Assembly (NCBI RefSeq): GCF_039555335.1 | Contig: NC_092642.1 | Location: forward strand, 9,682,752-9,746,751 | Length of the DNA stretch: 64,000 bases | Reading direction: 5' to 3' | Origin: Amphiura filiformis | Lineage: Eukaryota > Echinodermata > Ophiuroidea > Amphilepidida > Amphiuridae | Shown here: in pieces, positions 45,201-52,484 of the stretch | Position numbering within the stretch: position 1 is the first letter of the stretch | How the letters are laid out: each line of letters begins with the position of its first letter | Notes under the pieces: generated by a model | What the model was told of the DNA's origin: nothing | The model's database searches: none | What the model saw: only the letters and a program-made list of their open reading frames with translations | Program-made: the position numbers and the translations under genes

Positions 45201-45350
45201 GAAATAGCCCAATTCATAGAGCAATTTGACTACCAACAAGGCCTTATGGTCCACACCAGACTAGTATCTAGCGGCAACTTCTCTGAAATCAGCGCCTTTA
45301 TGCCAGGACTCAAAGTCCTCATGCAAGTCGGTCTGCAAATGAGAGTTTGA
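24054..45350 (+). CDS. SEC31A: SEC31A, COPII outer coat subunit (gene span, 20 coding exons)
   Basis: Sec31 pairs with Sec13 to form the outer cage of COPII vesicles at ER exit sites and stimulates Sar1 GTP hydrolysis through Sec23. The exons join to about 1214 codons, in line with animal Sec31A. Order: a seven-bladed WD40 propeller (exons 1-6, about residues 1-350, starting [16 protein letters not shown]), the blade insert that completes Sec13 (exons 7-8, [12 protein letters not shown]), a linker, the helical ACE1 domain (exons 11-15, [17 protein letters not shown]), a Pro/Gln-rich segment containing GAWNDPP (exon 16), and the C-terminal helical domain (exons 18-20, [12 protein letters not shown]). 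In characterised Sec31 the Trp-Asn of this motif reaches the Sec23-Sar1 active site. Frame breaks occur in exons 4, 9 and 17 and an in-frame TAG in exon 9. A 3' splice site precedes the ATG, so the 5' UTR starts further upstream. Confidence 0.95.
25100..25253 (+). CDS. SEC31A: SEC31A coding exon 2
   Basis: Acceptor TATATTCAG; completes Arg from exon 1 and reads [14 protein letters not shown] to LIGQLEK; donor GTAGGT. WD40 blades 1-2. Confidence 0.92.
25279..25440. mobile_element. MITE in SEC31A intron 2 (GGCTATTCCA family, copy 1)
   Basis: Ends GGCTATTCCAGTTGAAA and TTCGATTGGAATAGCC; the arms hold ATGGAAGACATGATCTTAAT and a near complement. No ORF. Copy 2 is in intron 15. Confidence 0.75.
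25913..26050 (+). CDS. SEC31A: SEC31A coding exon 3
   Basis: 46 codons, [16 protein letters not shown] to MTPGAKSQ, with a WD motif (FIWDLNNP). Acceptor CTTCTTACAG, donor GTATGT; phase 0 at both ends. Confidence 0.95.
26216..27175. repeat. 120-bp satellite array and retroposon-like tail in SEC31A intron 3
   Basis: Units start near 26466, 26587, 26708, 26828 and 26950, each with ATCAAGGATTCCACCCACCA, GCCCGATCGGACAAAG and TGACCTTTGACCTC. Upstream, TGACCT words are already frequent from 26255. After the array the sequence runs through GCGGCGAAACGCATAGCC and GACA repeats to TTATTAGTATAGATA, a tail resembling the left end of the 2134-4003 insertion in reverse. A long minus-strand ORF across it is only periodicity. 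Confidence 0.85.
27502..27641 (+). CDS. SEC31A: SEC31A coding exon 4 (contains frameshift)
   Basis: Starts [20 protein letters not shown] and ends [20 protein letters not shown] then SR, both strongly Sec31-like but in different frames. The switch lies at about 27560-27572 in TGCCCAGGGGGCGC. The exon is 140 bp, one short of 47 codons, so one base appears missing. Acceptor CATCTAG, donor GTATGT. Confidence 0.9.
27726..27905. mobile_element. Short GATCACGAAAT-family MITE relic in SEC31A intron 4
   Basis: TGAGATTTTTAAACCATCAG, GAAACCTAGGGCTACATAAT and the end AAAATCACAAAATGCCCC parallel the element at 6745-8150. Heavily deleted. Confidence 0.6.
28214..28356 (+). CDS. SEC31A: SEC31A coding exon 5
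   Basis: [20 protein letters not shown] to KVLQKHE plus two bases of the next codon. WD40 blade with IQIWDLRF. Acceptor TATTATAG, donor GTAAAA (weak at +5). Confidence 0.93.
28357..29039. other. SEC31A intron 5, nothing recognised
   Basis: Ordinary AT-rich intron sequence; no element, RNA or extra exon seen. Confidence 0.4.
29040..29313 (+). CDS. SEC31A: SEC31A coding exon 6
   Basis: Completes Arg, then [20 protein letters not shown] through WCPRNPAV-like [17 protein letters not shown] to DTRQSDQ. Last WD40 blades. Acceptor CATTACAG, donor GTGAGT. Confidence 0.95.
29713..29898. mobile_element. MITE of GCGAGAATC words in SEC31A intron 6
   Basis: Ends GGGTCAGAATTTCG and CGAAATTCTGACCC; GCGTC on both sides may be a short TSD. 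The inside alternates GCGAGAATCAA and complements. A related block is at 22098-22235. Confidence 0.65.
30031..30165 (+). CDS. SEC31A: SEC31A coding exon 7
   Basis: 45 codons, [20 protein letters not shown] to [16 protein letters not shown], the linker into the Sec13-binding blade. Acceptor TCTTTTCAG, donor GTAAGA. Confidence 0.94.
30260..30480 (+). repeat. Tandem triplication in SEC31A intron 7
   Basis: TTGTGCAAGTAATTTTGAAT and AAGGAGCAG follow a T-run twice in a row (about 30300 and 30350), and a third, diverged copy follows GAGATTTGGGTCTTCAG near 30410. Confidence 0.75.
30516..30597 (+). repeat. Intronic repeat shared by introns 7 and 10, copy 1
   Basis: GAAGTGATGATAGACATCTG, TACTCGCGCTTCA and GTGCAGAATTTATTA recur in the same order and orientation at 33356-33432. 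Confidence 0.7.
30677..30877 (+). CDS. SEC31A: SEC31A coding exon 8
   Basis: 67 codons, [20 protein letters not shown] to KEIWNFLK. Completes the blade insert and starts the helical region. Acceptor TTCTTAG, donor GTATGT. Confidence 0.94.
31072..31211 (+). repeat. SEC31A-intron repeat, copy 1 of 6 (intron 8)
   Basis: About 135 bp: GCCACTAACCCTGTCTTGAT, TTCAAATCTGATTGAATG, GACTTCTAATGTGGCT, GGACCTTGGAAGCAGCATGC, ending CAATCTAGAAACAAAAA. All six copies are in the gene's orientation and end in an A-rich tail, as a SINE-like retroposon would, but no pol III boxes were seen. Confidence 0.8.
31350..31750. mobile_element. Foldback element in SEC31A intron 8
   Basis: GTAGAACATAAC near 31356 is inverted near 31737; closer in, TATATCCAGCAATGTTTAAG and GAATGTTTGATGT pair with ACATCATCAAACATTTGTTA and the CTTACTGGAAATAGAATGGG stretch. 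Arms of about 190 bp, no ORF. Confidence 0.65.
31997..32226 (+). CDS. SEC31A: SEC31A coding exon 9 (stop codon and frameshift)
   Basis: Opens [20 protein letters not shown] then EL and hits TAG at 32063-32065; the same frame continues RKVALATGA, after which the frame must change near 32085-32100 to read [20 protein letters not shown] to the exon end. Length 230 bp is one base short of a whole number of codons. I looked for a micro-intron that would bypass both defects and found none in frame. Acceptor AAACAG, donor GTAAGT. Confidence 0.85.
32643..32787 (+). CDS. SEC31A: SEC31A coding exon 10
   Basis: [20 protein letters not shown] to SPFTISKEE plus one base. Low-conservation acidic linker before ACE1; the call rests on phase continuity and splice sites (GATTGCAG, GTAATT). 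Confidence 0.85.
32831..33054. mobile_element. hAT-like MITE in SEC31A intron 10
   Basis: Ends CCGGGTTGCAGC and GCTTCAACCCTG; 8-bp TSD CTGGAGAC at 32823-32830 and 33055-33062. 224 bp, no ORF. GTGGGCTCCAA occurs twice inside. Confidence 0.75.
33356..33432 (+). repeat. Intronic repeat shared by introns 7 and 10, copy 2
   Basis: Near-identical to 30516-30597. Confidence 0.7.
33526..33704 (+). CDS. SEC31A: SEC31A coding exon 11
   Basis: Completes Asp, then [20 protein letters not shown] to KSHISR. Start of the ACE1 helical domain. Acceptor CCAACAG, donor GTAGGT. Confidence 0.96.
34051..34189 (+). repeat. SEC31A-intron repeat, copy 2 (intron 11)
   Basis: AGCCACTAAACCCTGCCTTG to CAATCCAGAAACAAAAAATA; full length. 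Confidence 0.8.
34389..34515 (+). CDS. SEC31A: SEC31A coding exon 12
   Basis: [20 protein letters not shown] to KEFSALC plus one base. ACE1. Acceptor TTTTTTACAG, donor GTAAGC. Confidence 0.95.
34641..34774 (+). repeat. SEC31A-intron repeat, copy 3 (intron 12)
   Basis: TCACTAAACCATGTCTTGAT to CAATCTAGAAATAGAAAA; full length, more diverged. Confidence 0.8.
35048..35190 (+). CDS. SEC31A: SEC31A coding exon 13
   Basis: Completes Asp, then [20 protein letters not shown] to NAPLNLQ. ACE1. Acceptor ATCTACAG, donor GTAAGA. A decayed copy of its 3' end lies at 38277-38320. Confidence 0.95.
35262..35460 (+). mobile_element. MITE with CACGCTTATGTGAATTTACG core, copy 1 (intron 13)
   Basis: GGCGGGACTCATACACT through CTCACGCTTATGTGAATTTACG to GAATAATTTTTACC parallels 37573-37767. 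CpG-rich relative to its intron. Confidence 0.65.
35543..35678 (+). repeat. SEC31A-intron repeat, copy 4 (intron 13)
   Basis: GCCACTAAACCCTGTCTTGA to CAATCCAGAAACAAG; full length. Confidence 0.8.
36018..36188 (+). CDS. SEC31A: SEC31A coding exon 14
   Basis: 57 codons, [20 protein letters not shown] to [11 protein letters not shown]1. Acceptor TTGTTGACAG, donor GTAGGG. Confidence 0.95.
36658..36772 (+). repeat. SEC31A-intron repeat, copy 5 (intron 14)
   Basis: Lacks the first ~20 bp; TTCAAATCTGATTGGATATT to GTCCAGGAACAAAAACAAC. Confidence 0.75.
36954..37091 (+). CDS. SEC31A: SEC31A coding exon 15
   Basis: 46 codons, [20 protein letters not shown] to [11 protein letters not shown]. End of ACE1 and start of the disordered region. 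Acceptor CTCTTCACAG, donor GTAGGT. Confidence 0.92.
37176..37359. mobile_element. 184-bp MITE with ~28-bp inverted ends and CRE words (intron 15)
   Basis: TTTGGTTCATCTCAAGTTTG followed by GTAGTGACGT is inverted at 37329-37359 with one or two mismatches. The interior is CpG-rich (GTACACGCACGCGTAC) and the right arm contains the palindrome TGACGTCA. Confidence 0.7.
37436..37515 (+). repeat. SEC31A-intron repeat, copy 6 (intron 15, partial)
   Basis: AATGTGGCTTACAGTAA, CTGCATGC, TTGCATTCAACTG and GCAGTTCAG follow the family order but are badly decayed. Confidence 0.5.
37573..37767 (+). mobile_element. MITE with CACGCTTATGTGAATTTACG core, copy 2 (intron 15)
   Basis: Ends TATAAGGCGGGAAA (from about 37569) and TTTCCGCCTTATATAAA; the core repeats 35370-35390. 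No ORF. Confidence 0.65.
37912..38093. mobile_element. MITE in SEC31A intron 15 (GGCTATTCCA family, copy 2)
   Basis: AGCTATTCCAGTTGAAATCC to CAATTGGAATAGCC, with TATGGAAGACATGACATTAA and a near complement inside. Matches 25279-25440. Confidence 0.75.
38277..38320 (+). pseudogene. Stray copy of SEC31A exon 13 3' end (in intron 15)
   Basis: GGGCCAAAATCACACAAAAT and GCTAGTACACTTATGAATGTACAG match the last ~45 bases of exon 13 with a handful of changes. The frame stays open ([15 protein letters not shown]). The donor is GCAAGA instead of GTAAGA, and the following intron sequence is also similar. No matching 5' half or acceptor was found. Confidence 0.75.
38394..38900 (+). CDS. SEC31A: SEC31A coding exon 16 (Pro/Gln-rich, active-fragment motif)
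   Basis: 169 codons of Gln/Ser/Thr/Pro-rich sequence ending [19 protein letters not shown] of the motif is at 38868-38873. Acceptor TTTTGCAG; donor GTTGGT is unusual at +3 but joins in phase to exon 17. An internal GTAAGT at about 38451 could serve as an alternative donor. Confidence 0.9.
39106..39125 (+). pseudogene. 20-bp stray copy of SEC31A exon 15 (in intron 16)
   Basis: TCAGCAAACTATGCCAAAGC is identical to a stretch inside exon 15 (coding SANYAKA). The flanks do not match convincingly, so it is a small fragment or an old duplication. Confidence 0.5.
39460..39694 (+). CDS. SEC31A: SEC31A coding exon 17 (contains frameshift)
   Basis: [20 protein letters not shown] to DLPERL in one frame, then [20 protein letters not shown] to GDASTQ in the next; the switch lies at about 39545-39557 (CTCTGGCATGGGC). 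Length is one base over whole codons (one extra or two missing). Acceptor GTATTTCAG, donor GTAATA. Confidence 0.85.
39695..41900. other. SEC31A intron 17, left part
   Basis: Contains ACAGGCATGAGAATTTTCAG near 39858, shared with 11653. No extra coding exon recognised; the rest is AT-rich. Confidence 0.4.
41901..42392. mobile_element. hAT-like MITE of GGCAAAAAC words, copy 1 (intron 17)
   Basis: Ends CAGGGTTCG and CGAACCCTG; perfect 8-bp TSD CCGCCACA at 41893-41900 and 42393-42400. The sub-terminal regions are dense in TTTTTGCC/GGCAAAAA and a TGGTTTAAACCG-type word. 492 bp, no ORF. Copy 2 at 61398-61835 shares the middle (AGCTCATAAACAGTAACA). Confidence 0.85.
42393..42965. other. SEC31A intron 17, right part
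   Basis: A stretch with AATGTGGATT words (42460-42600); otherwise nothing recognised. Confidence 0.4.
42966..43094 (+). CDS. SEC31A: SEC31A coding exon 18
   Basis: 43 codons, [20 protein letters not shown] to [11 protein letters not shown]; start of the C-terminal helical domain. Acceptor TATTTAG, donor GTAAGT. Confidence 0.92.
43569..43640 (+). CDS. SEC31A: SEC31A coding exon 19
   Basis: 24 codons, [20 protein letters not shown] then REGM, the most conserved part of the C-terminal domain. Acceptor TTTATTTCAG, donor GTAAGT. Confidence 0.95.
43851..43858 (-). terminator. Pol III terminator (T8) of tRNA-like locus
   Basis: Eight A on the plus strand, i.e. eight T just downstream of the tRNA-like unit on the minus strand. 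Confidence 0.5.
43863..43946 (-). tRNA. tRNA-like locus in SEC31A intron 19
   Basis: On the minus strand: CCACGG acceptor-like arm, A box TGGCGAAGCGG, an anticodon-arm region with stem TAGAC/GTTTA around an oversized loop, B box GGTTCGAGTCC, and CCGTGG complementary to the start. A T8 run (43851-43858) follows within a few bases, as a pol III stop. The T stem pairs poorly and four extra bases precede the acceptor, so it is probably a tRNA pseudogene or a SINE head. The loop contains CAA, but I cannot assign the isotype. Confidence 0.5.
44872..45115. mobile_element. MITE with TGTGACACxxTGTGGTCCAT ends, copy 1 (intron 19)
   Basis: TATGTGACACAGTGTGGTCC to GAGCAGATCATGTCACATTT; the middle AGAACCAAGTATGC, ATATGATAGCCT and AATAATTATAGCAACTCAAT match 49107-49339. 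Ends just upstream of exon 20. Confidence 0.7.
45171..45350 (+). CDS. SEC31A: SEC31A terminal coding exon 20
   Basis: [20 protein letters not shown] to MQVGLQMRV and TGA at 45348-45350. Acceptor CTTGCCACAG. Confidence 0.95.
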   Translation, partial: VSAMILQGLHEIAQFIEQFDYQQGLMVHTRLVSSGNFSEISAFMPGLKVLMQVGLQMRV

Positions 45351-45691
45351 TGCATGTATTCTTGATTTTTTATCAGTGTTTTTACTGATAACTGGTTCAT
45401 TTATACATTAAAATATTAAAAATAGTATATCCTTCATGTAAGCCTACGTCAAAATTAGCCTATTGTCAAGACTTAATTGAGGGATTGGGTGTCTTTATAC
45501 TGTAAGCTGTATAATCCCTGTCTTGATACTAGGCTAACTCTTGAGTATGCACACATGAAGGCAATACCACTTTATTTTATTATTGTTATTATTTTATGTG
45601 ACAAAATATTCCTACCTTAATTATTTAGTGTATATTGTGCCATTGCTGATACCGAAGAATTGAATGTTTTGTTTTGAAATTGAGTATGGGA

Positions 45692-45697
45692 AATAAA
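45692..45697 (+). promoter_or_regulatory. Polyadenylation signal AATAAA, SEC31A
   Basis: First strong AATAAA after the stop codon, 342 bp downstream, in AT-rich 3' UTR sequence, so it is the likeliest cleavage signal. A later AATAAA at about 45906 could be used as well. Confidence 0.6.
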
Positions 45698-45713
45698 GTT
45701 TGCAACAGATTTC

Positions 45714-48474
45714 ATTTTTCCATAGTACATTACATGATCCGTCTTTGTATCAATTATGAATAAATTTTGATCTGACCGACCAACCTACCTACCAACCAGG
45801 CAGAGTTGTGCATTCCTGAATCTGCTGCCTCGCCTAATTCGACATGGAGGTGCACAAAGCAGTAGCTAGGGGGATGTGACTCACCTCCTAAAAAATGTCA
45901 ATCTGAATAAAGAGCCCTTTTTTGAAGGAAAATTTTGCAAAAGTTTCACTTTGGAGTCCACCGCACCCCCAAAAAATCAATCCTGCCTACGGGCCTAGAG
46001 TTGTAGAAATGATAGTTGAGCGATGTGATTTTCTTATGACAGTGCTTCCTTCTACCCACACGCATACCAGTTAAATAAATTTGAACTGTTTGTGACAGAT
46101 TTTTAATTACTGGTGCAAGCAGGTGCAAGCAATTGGCATAGAGATTTGGCAATCTCACAAATATAATGTGATGTATTCTTTTTAAATGAACATTTGTTAA
46201 TAGTGCCCCATGAATTTAAGATTTTACATTGGCACAAAGTTTCAATATGGAGACCAATAGTCTAAGTTATATCAAGTAACTTCATTTATACATGTTGCAA
46301 CAAAGAATACTGATCAAGATTTTTGATAAATTTTTCAAATTTTAAAGTGAAGAAATTGATACATGGTGGGTGACATAAAAATTCAGTTTTTTTTTTACTT
46401 CAATATTGTTCTTTACTTCACTGAAATGTTTTACAAATGCAACACATTCTGATCCAATTGGACCAGAGTTGGCAATAATGAAATTAAGGAAAAAAAAATA
46501 ACCGGTAATAAGATAGTGGACATGTAAAAACTTCATAACTTTGCAACCAAGTATGCCATGGACTTAGGGAATCCAGCACCAATAAGCGTAGGTACTGAGC
46601 AAGTTAGCACTGGTAATGCAACAATTTTCAAAATTTTTCTTTTGAATTTGATCAGTTTGTGTTACATGTTGCAGAAAGTTTTCAGTTAAGTGAAATGAAA
46701 TGTGCTGTTTGAAGTTTAAAAACTGAATTCCTGTTTACTGTAAAGTTAGTGATATCAGTGCTGTTGTTTTAATTATTTTAATTTATGCAGGAAGAAGTGT
46801 GTTCTTCCTTGTGAAACAATCATGCCCCATGTTTAGGCTCAAATATTGTTTTTGTGTCATTGAATAACAATTTGCTATTTATTCTGCAATTTTATTTTTT
46901 AATTGGAGGTCTTCAAATGCAACACGGTTTCATGTTTTTGAGATGCATTTTTATGTTTCTAGAAAATCCAGATGCATTAATGTCCTAGAGGTCCGTAAAA
47001 CATATGCATATCAGTTTATGTTATAAGGACCTGTATTTATTGTGTAAATACTCAGAGCTAAGGTTTTATACTCAATTTGAGATGTATTTGCACATCACAC
47101 AATGATAAAATAACACCTTTTTGTTGAGGGGTGTAGTGGATTCACTGTGTATATAATACTAATGCACTTAGGGCATTGTACAACTGTAATTGGCACAAAA
47201 CTACAGTTCATGACATACACAGTGCAATCACACCCCACTTTAACAAAAACTTGGTAATGTCAATTTTTTTGTTTGTCAATATTTTCTGACTTGAAGATAC
47301 CAAAATAAATGAATGCATTATTTTCTAACTTTGTTGACAGTCTAATACTTGCATGTTTATGTACAATTGGGATGATAAATTACTTATATTGGGATTGTGA
47401 TTTTCAAGATATCTAACAAATTGAAATAAACTGGCATTTTTCAGAAATATACATTCCATTTTGGAATTAAATGCTGTTATGCTGTACCAAATATGAACTG
47501 CTTCATGTGCTTTTTCTGTTTTGTACAAAATACTGGAAATTATAAATTTGCATCAAAAGATTTTGTTTCAATATGGAGAAATTTATGTCATGACTCACTG
47601 TGGTGCTATGTTTGTAAAGATATGTTGGGGACTGTGCATGTTGTGACTCTTCAGATTTATCTACATGATGTAGGTGAAATGGAGGTTCAATATCTGTAAG
47701 TCGTAATAGGTGTGAGAAGACAAAATCAATGTGGGTACATGTATAAGAATATTTATCAGAATATTAAATGCTGTAAAATTCAACTAAATTGGTTATACAT
47801 TAAAACCAAGAAAACAGACAAGTCATGGTGCTGTAAGGAGACTTTACTATCCTGTGCATAATAATTGAAAATGCTGTTGGTAATACTTCATGTATTGTAA
47901 GACTAATCCCGAGTTAGCCCAGTATCAAGACATGGATTATAAAGCTTCCAGAATGTGTCGTTGTAGTGAATATGTCATACCTTAATTACTGGTTCACGTT
48001 TGGTTTGCACAACTTGTAGAACCCATTTTGACTTTCTGTTATGATCATTTTTGATTGTGGTTCTGATAGTGTGAAGTGAACCAGTTTCCCTTGCAACGAT
48101 TGATTTTGATGTCATACTACAACAGCAAATAAAGCTGTATATTCCTTCAATTGACAATAAGCTAATGTGGTGTACGTATACACTGCTGATTGATCAAACC
48201 AGAGACTAAAACAGCGTTCCTTCGGGAAAGTTCCAAAATTGAACAGTAATTGGTGCCCAAGGTTTGCATGTATACTCATTGTGTATTGCCACAAGGGCTT
48301 TTTATTTAGATTACAAACAAGCACACATCGTGCATGGTGAAACGATCTTGCAAGTACATTATTTGCTTTTCCAGGAGTGACGTAAAAATATGGCTGAGTT
48401 GGACCTCTGTCATATTTCATGCCTTGAAACCAGAATTTTGATATAATTTGTATATGTGTGTGTGTGGTTGTTTT
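45714..48474. other. SEC31A downstream region, no gene seen
   Basis: AT-rich DNA with an old repeat edge near 45850-45995 (CCGCACCCCCAAAAAATCAA, CCTGCCTACGGGCC). No ORF with family resemblance. Alternative long 3' UTR cannot be excluded. Confidence 0.4.
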
Positions 48475-48483
48475 GCATTCATC

Positions 48484-49057
48484 CCCGGGGATCACTCATG
48501 TATAAAAGTTGTAAGCATCCGTGTGAATTGACTTTCAAAAATGACCCTAAGCTAGGATGTTGAAAATTTGTCAAACTGACCCTAAACAAGGATTGAACTG
48601 AAATAAAAACACCCTAAGCAAGGAATTGTCTTGAAATTTACCCCTAAAACAATAGACATTATAAAAACACCCTAATCGAGGAATTGGTTAGAAATTTGCC
48701 CCAAACAAGGATAGACATTGCGTGTGTCGGTACAGTGATATCAGTAAGCTTAAAAATGGCACTGTTGAAGTCGGCTCCATTTTTAAAATCTGGTTGGTAA
48801 AATTGCTCAGAAACCACTCTTTTGTGCCGAATAATTAGATAAATATGTCACCACTAATGTCCGTTAATTGGGTAATTTTATAAAATAAAGCGAGGATCAT
48901 CCTTTAAAAAAACACCCCTTCTTTTACTAAAATGAGTGTTTTGAGACTCTAATCGCGGATCCGCTGGATCCTCGCTTTTGCTTTTCAAAACCACCCTAAA
49001 TCCGCGTTTTCTTTCACGCGGATGCTTACAACTTTCATATATGAGTGGCCCCCCCGG
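48484..49057 (+). mobile_element. Mutator-like MITE with 9-bp TSD, copy 1
   Basis: 9-bp TSD GCATTCATC at 48475-48483 and 49058-49066. Ends hold ATCACTCATGTATAAAAGTT and a near complement continuing into GTAAGCATCCG. Inside, one half has about six ACCCTAAGCAAGGA-type units and the other a GCGGATCCGC-rich patch. 574 bp, no ORF. Copy 2 is inverted at 58017-58607. Confidence 0.75.
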
Positions 49058-49106
49058 GCATTCATCATTGTATACAAGCTGGTAAAAGGTAATAATACAT
49101 ACATTT

Positions 49107-49339
49107 GTGACACGATGTGGTCCATGGTGGTGAAAGGTAGCAAATGAGGTAAAGGCATAAATATCGACAAAATTACGTAGGAAATGCACATCGCAAAACT
49201 TCAGAACCAATTATGCTTGACCATTAGTACTAGTTTTCAGTATATGATAATCTAATGTTTGTATACAGCAATAATTATAGTAACTCAATTTGCAAAAATG
49301 CCTACTTTGGCCGCTATAAAGCAGATCGTGTCACATTTT
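49107..49339. mobile_element. MITE with TGTGACACxxTGTGGTCCAT ends, copy 2
   Basis: TTGTGACACGATGTGGTCCA to AAGCAGATCGTGTCACATTT, a cleaner inverted pair than copy 1 (44872-45115). Confidence 0.7.
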
Positions 49340-51115
49340 TCAATTGCTAAGTGTTACGGGGGGCTTTACAGTGTACATATACTTCCTTCGATACATGCAG
49401 AGAAACATGTTTCAGACTGTGCTGAAAGGAATCCTTGAACTTACATGTTTCTCTTTTGAAAATATAAGTGGGATCACAGAAAAGCAGCTTCAGTAAAGTT
49501 TATGAAAATGAGATATTGATGTGTAACAAGGACATATGATGTCTTCATTGTATTGCTAATACATGAAGGTTGACTAGGCCTTGGTTATCAACATCATGTA
49601 TGCTTGTTTTGTCAAGCATTAATTAGCATAAAATACTCTTTTAACTTTCAATTCGCTGTAGAAGTGATGATGTAACAGGATTAACTTCCATAGCAATAGG
49701 TTACAACAATTTTTGAATATAACACACTGCACTTGTATGTTCATGCAGTACCACTGCATTGAACCATAGTTGTCAAAGAACAGGGATAAAGACCTGGATC
49801 GTAATTCTATAGAATATTCACTTCATGCTGATCACTCCCACCTGTAAGATTAGTATCTTTGAAAAGAGCGGTATTGTATTCAATCTATGATTGCAGACAT
49901 ACACAAGTGATGAGTGCAACCTGTTTATAGTGCAGTGCGCGATATATTCATAAACAGTTTTTAACCTATTGCTGTGGTAGTTAATCATTTACATCATCAC
50001 TTCTACGGCAAATAGTTGGTTAAATTTTCCAAGTAAATTGGATTATCAAATTCAAGATGGCTGACAACTGGTTTCATTTGCAGTGATATTGTAAAATCAC
50101 AAATCATATATGGTTAAATGCAACTATGCTGACAGCCTAATGCTAACTAGAATGTAAATCAATATTTTTTTCAAGCTTGTAAATCAAACTAATTTCAGGC
50201 TGTCTTGATTCATTGGTGTTAAAGTTGAAATTACTCACATCTTAATTAAATTGGATTGAAATGACTCACTATTTCAAATTCGAAATTTGCATCCCCCGCA
50301 CTATTAACATGAGAAGAAACTGATTATGATAAAGCATTTGATGGGCTTTGAAGGCTATGTTTTGATATAACAGTATGGTGTCATCTAACAGGGAAATAAT
50401 TGTAAGAAATTCCAGCTCTTCTACATTTAAAAAATATTGCAGTCAAACATTCTTATAATACTTGTATGATGTTATGTAAATAATATGTCATTGAATGTGT
50501 TACCTGATTGAAGAAATGGGAGTTGAACAGGTGATGTATGTTAGCATTGATAATATATGCACCCAAATATGTGAATAAAATTATAATATGAAAGACTTTA
50601 CAGTTTTGTCATTTGTGATGTTGGGAATGGTGGTGACTGGTGAGAAAATGAGGATTGGGAAAGGCGGAAATGTGTGTGCCACAGTATGATTTCATTTGCG
50701 CTGGTATTAAGAAAGGTGAAAGAACTTCCAATTATTATCTGTTCCAAATCTAGTGACACCTAATGCACATTGTCCTAGGTAGGATTAAGCCTATTTGTTT
50801 GTTTGATATATAGTCAAAATCCCAGGACCACATATTGTACACAAAAAAAACCCTCAATTTCCAACTGTAAAAAATTACACCAACACATAAAAGGGGTTCA
50901 TTTATTGGTGGGGGGAAATGAACACAGACATTGAAATAGTTCTTTGGAATTGAGCTGAATTGCAAAGAAAAGAAAGTGATGTGTACATCATAAACATTAT
51001 TTTTATAGTTCGTTGGTGAGAAAGTTGAAAATATGACCTTTGTGTAATCTTTGTGAGAAAGGGGCAGTGGTGTAGTCAACACTTCCAGACACTTTTTCAG
51101 AGGGTATGCATAGGA
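49340..51115. other. Intergenic, no gene seen
   Basis: AT-rich single-copy-looking DNA. AATAAA near 50574 is followed by more AT-rich sequence. Nothing recognised. Confidence 0.4.
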
Positions 51116-51530
51116 GGGGGGCACAGTGGCGTAGCCAGGATTTTTATATTGGGGGGGGGCAAGTTTTTGACACAAACCGACAAGTAATATTGACAATTCG
51201 AGCGTAGCGAGCAACGAGTGGGGTCCAGGGGCCCGCCTTAGGGCCCCTGGTGTGGTCCAGGGGCAAAGCCCCTGGTAGGGGGCGAAGCCCCCGGAAGCTC
51301 TGAGGTTTTAGCGTTGTGGAGGGCCATTTTTCATGCATGTTTTTACCTTTATAAGCTTTTATATAGTATTTTTGTTCCTTTAAAATTGGGTAAAAATCAC
51401 TAGAGAAGGTAAGGAAATAATGTTTTAACATGTTTTTAAGAGAAAGGTTGCTATTTAATATAGTGTTTAAAAGTTTGAAATAATTTACGTAGGTTACACA
51501 GTGCGCCGGTGTGCCTAAATACCATACAAA

Positions 51531-52471
51531 TGTAACGGTAGAGATTTTTAGGGTGATTTTCTTTTTGTTCAACTTTGGATCCAGGGACTTATTCGGGCGA
51601 TATCAAATGTCCAATACCATTACACAAAATAAATAGACACGATGGAAGACTTGTAGATATACGCTGTTGTTATGCTCCGGCTTTAATATATGATGATAGA
51701 ACCAATGAAGATGGATGCAATATTATAAATATATTTAATTAATATGACCACGATTTAATTGATGTTGAGCAGTTGGAGGCTCAGATGGAAGTGAAGTGAA
51801 AATAATCTAAGACAAGTTCATATGGGAAAACACTTGAAAACCAACTTAAGTACCATCTCTACAACAGCATAAATAATATCCCTAACAAAGCATTTACTTA
51901 ATGACTACTCTTAACAATACACAACCCGATAAAGAGATAAAACTTTCTCATGAATAATTCATAAGTACATCACCTACCATCTTAAGCCAAAAGATAAGTG
52001 GCAATAATTTACACCACACTTAAGTTTTTAGGATAACAATACACACTCATATAAAAGGAATCAATTGCTAAAGTGCTCTTAAAACTTCTATGAATGGAAG
52101 ACAATAAACAATGAAGACATAAATATTTGAAGTACTCTTAAACTTGAAAATCAAAGGATACCTACATTTTCATGATCAAAAGAGGTGACTGACCTTTTCA
52201 AATTAAAGATAAACCATGATCTATTAAAAACAATTTCAAAGACAATAATGATTACGATGGAAAATAAGTTTACTTGATGATGATCATGATCGATTAATTA
52301 CACAACAGATAGAAATATAATTTTATATGAAACCAAAACCTATATTAATTAAGAATGACACAATCAAAACAAACAAAATAATAAACATGGTAAAGAATCA
52401 TATTATCAAAAGTCCTAACATTTCAAACCCTACACTTATTATTAAGACCAACCATTCTGATGCCGGTTACA
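51531..52471 (-). repeat. 3' LTR (element orientation minus)
   Basis: 941 bp, plus-strand start TGTAACGGTAGAGATTTTTA, end GATGCCGGTTACA. Compared with the other LTR it lacks one G near 51821 and one A near 52336; I saw no substitutions. Confidence 0.92.
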
Positions 52472-52484
52472 TTCACCCCTGCTG
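52472..52484 (-). other. Polypurine tract next to 3' LTR
   Basis: On the minus strand GCAGGGGTGAA directly precedes the LTR, the expected place for plus-strand priming. Short and imperfect. Confidence 0.5.

Noticed and set aside
48112-48495. 127-codon minus ORF downstream of SEC31A
   Set aside because: Runs into a MITE border, no recognisable domain, composition like surrounding AT-rich DNA.
50750-51572. 142- and 154-codon minus ORFs
   Set aside because: They run through hairpin words of the CAGTGGCGTAG MITE and into the LTR; no domain seen.
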